DNA of 64,000 bases, taken from assembly GCF_017355185.1 (NCBI RefSeq), contig NZ_JADILJ010000009.1, positions 42,120 to 106,119 of the forward strand, read 5' to 3'. Position 1 is the stretch's first letter. Every line of letters starts with the position of its first letter. The notes below the pieces were generated by a model that saw only the letters and a program-made list of their open reading frames with translations, made no database searches and was not told the DNA's origin. This document shows positions 61,933 through 64,000 of this stretch, piece after piece. Position numbers and translations under genes: made by a program. Source of the DNA: Rathayibacter sp. SD072. GTDB taxonomy: Bacteria > Actinomycetota > Actinomycetes > Actinomycetales > Microbacteriaceae.

Positions 61933-63444
61933 CTAGCTATCCAAAAACCCCGGGAACCCGAGCCGGCGCTTCCACTCGTCGAGGACCTCCCCGCTCACAT
62001 CGAAGAGCTCCGTTCCGCGGTGCGGCGCCTCGATCTCGGTGCTCGTCACCCGGACCCCGCTCGGCAGGACGTCGACGATCGCCGCTCCCGACGCCGCGAC
62101 CGACCTCTCGTGCGACGGCCCCGCGAGGACGTCCGTCCGATTGGCGGCACCCGGGGCGACGACGACAGGAGCCGGCCCGCTCGTGTCGACGAACGCGTGG
62201 TGCCAGTGCCCGGAGAGCACGGCCAGGACGGTGGCGCCCGAGACCGCCTCCCAGAGGTCGTGCGGATTCACGAGTCCCATCACCGTGTGCAGCGGCGCCA
62301 CCGCGGCGATCGGCGGATGGTGCAGGACGAGGACCACCGGGGCGCCGGGGTCCTCGGCGATCCGCTCCCGGAGCCACGCGAGGGTCGGCTCGGTCAGCAG
62401 TCCCCACGAGGCGCCGCCCGGCACGGAGGAGTCCAGCGTCAGGATCCGGACTCCCCGCACCTCGGTCGCGGCGTTGCCGGGGCCGGTGGATCCGAAGCCC
62501 TCCCGATCGTCGTGGTTGCCGAGCGCGAGCACGAGCTCGGCGGCCCGGGCAGAGCACCAGGCCGAGAGGCGCTCCCGGAGCGCGGAGTACGACGCCGGGT
62601 CGCCGTCGTCGGCCAGATCCCCCGAGACCACCACGGCGTCGATCCCCTCGACCGCCTCGTGCGCCTCGAGCACCGCGTCGAGGCTCGCCCTCGTGTCCAC
62701 GACCCGGTTGTACCGCGCGTCCGGGTCGGCGAGCAGGTGGGTGTCCGAGAGGTGCAGGAGTCGGAGCGGCCGGGGTGCCGCGATCTCGAGGATCGCGTCC
62801 GCCCGGGAGGCGGCCTCCTCGATCAGTCGCGCGTTCGCCTCGTCCGGACCGTCGGTCCAGGCGAGAGCCTCCTCGAGCGTCTTCCCGTAGCGGAGGTGCC
62901 GGGCCGCGAGGCGACTGCGCCGGATCCGGGGCGCGAGTGCGAGGTGCAGACGCAGGTCGAGGAGCGGAGCGACGTCCGCCCAGCCGTCCTGCTCGAGCAG
63001 CAGATGGTTGCCTTCGACGAACACGACCGTCCCCTCCTCGACGGGAAGGGGGAGCGAGTCGGGCACCGGCTCCTCGATCGAGCGATCGAACGACGAGACG
63101 CGCACGACGGACCCGGGCGCCGCGTCGCGCAGCCGGTGGAGCGCGTCGACGAAGGCGCTCGTGTCGAAGGTGTCGGGAGCACCCATCCGCTCCCGGCGAC
63201 CGAGCTCGCGGAGACGCTCCTGCGAGAGGTGGTAGCCGTCGAGGGGGAGCACCGCTGCACCGGGGACCTGCGCACGCAGTTGCTCGGCGAGGGTGGACTT
63301 GCCCGACCCGGGGGAGCCCGAGAGCCCGACGAGCAGCAGCGCTCGGCCGACCCGCGCCGACGCGACGAGCCGAAGCGCCTCGGGCAGCGAGGTGAGCACC
63401 GGAGGGCCGGTGCGGGACGAGGGGGGACCGTCGACAGGAGGCAT
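61933..63444 (-). CDS. Fusion of a nucleoside-kinase-like domain and a metallophosphoesterase
   Basis: A 503-residue two-domain protein. Residues 1-222 form a P-loop kinase of the uridine/pantothenate/fructose kinase-like group: Walker A GSPGSGKST at 43-51, VLPLDGYHL near 65, DTFD near 91, VFVEGNHLLL near 141 and DEANARLIEEAASRAD near 201. Residues 225-503 form a calcineurin-like phosphoesterase (CpdA/GpdQ type): LSDTHLL (Asp233, His235), GDLADDG, GNHDD, LHHPP and GHWHHAF. ATG at 63444 follows GGAGG. The two halves are joined with almost no linker. The substrates are unknown. Confidence 0.82.
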   Translation of the reverse strand: MPPVDGPPSSRTGPPVLTSLPEALRLVASARVGRALLLVGLSGSPGSGKSTLAEQLRAQVPGAAVLPLDGYHLSQERLRELGRRERMGAPDTFDTSAFVDALHRLRDAAPGSVVRVSSFDRSIEEPVPDSLPLPVEEGTVVFVEGNHLLLEQDGWADVAPLLDLRLHLALAPRIRRSRLAARHLRYGKTLEEALAWTDGPDEANARLIEEAASRADAILEIAAPRPLRLLHLSDTHLLADPDARYNRVVDTRASLDAVLEAHEAVEGIDAVVVSGDLADDGDPASYSALRERLSAWCSARAAELVLALGNHDDREGFGSTGPGNAATEVRGVRILTLDSSVPGGASWGLLTEPTLAWLRERIAEDPGAPVVLVLHHPPIAAVAPLHTVMGLVNPHDLWEAVSGATVLAVLSGHWHHAFVDTSGPAPVVVAPGAANRTDVLAGPSHERSVAASGAAIVDVLPSGVRVTSTEIEAPHRGTELFDVSGEVLDEWKRRLGFPGFLDS

Positions 63445-63575
63445 GCGCCCATTCTCGTGACGCGAGCAGTCGAGAGGGGGGCGAGGCCGCCCGGCTGGGG
63501 AGGCTTCCGCCGGCCGCCGCCCTGGGGAGGGCGGTGCCCTCGACACGCCCGGGATGATCGATTCCACCCCGCCGT

Positions 63576-63604
63576 TTGACACGCTCCCGATCGCTGCGTA
63601 ACTT
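63576..63604 (+). promoter_or_regulatory. Strong promoter P1, rRNA-type
   Basis: TTGACA (63576-63581), a 17-bp spacer and TAACTT (63599-63604). The start region reads GTCGCCAC a few bases later, matching GTTGCCAC after P2. The region 63445-63575 holds no gene. Confidence 0.8.
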
Positions 63605-63610
63605 ATTCCG

Positions 63611-63852
63611 AGTCGCCACATAGGCCGCAGGGAAACGGAAGAGACCGGCTCGCAAGAGCCTCTCCTACGTCCCGGCCTCAATCGGGACCATCCACTCAGA
63701 CAGCTGCTCCTCGGAACAGGCTCCATGCAGAGGATGTAAAGCCTCCGCAGGATCCTCGGGTCCAGCAGCTTCGCCGCCCGCGAAGGACTTCGGTCCGGAT
63801 CGGGACGCTTCGGAGCGCCTCTCGGCGCTAAGACATGGCGAAGAAGCCGGAT
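63611..63852 (+). other. Inter-promoter leader
   Basis: About 240 bp without a gene. It contains hairpin-forming stretches (for example around 63807-63829, CGGAGCGCCTCTCGGCGC). It is transcribed only from P1 if the rRNA interpretation is right. Confidence 0.5.
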
Positions 63853-63880
63853 TTGACACGGCCTGCGGATGTGCTAAGTT
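63853..63880 (+). promoter_or_regulatory. Strong promoter P2, rRNA-type
   Basis: TTGACA (63853-63858), a 16-bp spacer and TAAGTT (63875-63880), then GTTGCCACGGCGG at the likely start point. It is nearly the same design as P1, 277 bp downstream. Confidence 0.82.
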
Positions 63881-63887
63881 ATCCAAG

Positions 63888-64000
63888 TTGCCACGGCGGC
63901 GAAAGAGAATAGCTTCTCTCAAGCTTAGTCGGTCACAGGATGACAAGCAACAAGGATTTACAGCAACATTTTCAATCACTCTCGTTGTGAAGCGCCTTTC
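63888..64000 (+). other. Probable rRNA operon leader (cut by window end)
   Basis: The base composition drops to AT-rich text (GGATGACAAGCAACAAGG, CAATCACTCTCGTTGTGAAG), unlike the rest of the window and as expected for the transcribed leader before a 16S gene. The 16S gene itself is not in the window. Confidence 0.65.

Noticed and set aside
63665..63979. Small coding frame on the minus strand at the right edge
   Set aside because: It runs across the second rRNA-type promoter and leader, has no ribosome site or known family, and is best explained as non-coding.

Overview
The window is about 72% GC and densely coded, with many 4-bp ATGA/GTGA start-stop overlaps. It looks like chromosomal DNA of a Microbacteriaceae actinobacterium (Rathayibacter, Curtobacterium, Frigoribacterium or a near relative). 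This rests on recognised families: a mycothiol-dependent maleylpyruvate isomerase-like enzyme, a MarP-type CvpA/trypsin protease, a DUF7882-type protein, actinobacterial holin-X and a purS/purQ/purL purine pathway. A dispersed palindrome typical of that family (core GATCGAGTAGCCCGCGC) also occurs several times. Assignments come from reading the sequence; no database search was run.

Layout. 0.2-9.3 kb: a membrane protein, a MacB/FtsX-type ABC exporter, small conserved genes, NAD(P)H-hydrate dehydratase with a histidine phosphatase, a lipoprotein and two overlapping alpha/beta hydrolases. 9.4-13.9 kb: an accessory-looking unit of an MFS exporter, a MerR regulator, an NtaA/DmoA-type flavin monooxygenase, an NADP-binding reductase and an SDR remnant, with MerR-like promoters. 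14.2-19.9 kb: two secreted repeat proteins around an AraC regulator and a broken AraC tail. 20-27 kb: an epimerase, then a stress cluster (DUF3618, holin-X and LEA-like proteins, manganese catalase, small lipoprotein, CsbD, Zn alcohol dehydrogenase, Ohr) and chorismate mutase. 27.4-33.2 kb: YhgE/Pip protein plus an MMPL transporter fused to an ATPase-like domain, divergent from a TetR gene, with a 17-bp-periodic operator array between them.

33.3-39 kb: LysR, two aldo-keto reductases, a LysM-like lipoprotein, and a regulator/serine hydrolase/membrane protein operon. 39.2-39.6 kb is a 173-bp tandem repeat array. 39.6-46.1 kb: purL, MarP-like protease, Eis-type acetyltransferase and small genes. 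46.1-50.1 kb: a complete ferric-siderophore ABC importer behind a DtxR/IdeR iron box. 50.4-53.7 kb: beta-phosphoglucomutase and a GH65 disaccharide phosphorylase. 53.9-54.8 kb: purQ and purS. 54.9-59.7 kb: VOC dioxygenase-like protein, HtrA-type protease, Fur-family regulator with catalase and a small protein. 59.8-63.4 kb: a second MMPL transporter and a kinase-metallophosphoesterase fusion. The last 420 bases carry two tandem strong promoters and a leader that look like the start of an rRNA operon reading rightwards out of the window.

Themes: oxidative and envelope stress defence (two catalase types, Ohr, CsbD, HtrA), iron uptake, efflux, and at least three families of intergenic palindromic repeats. 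Several genes appear to be leaderless, with a -10 hexamer 6-7 nt before the start codon. No CRISPR array, insertion sequence, prophage or tRNA gene was recognised.
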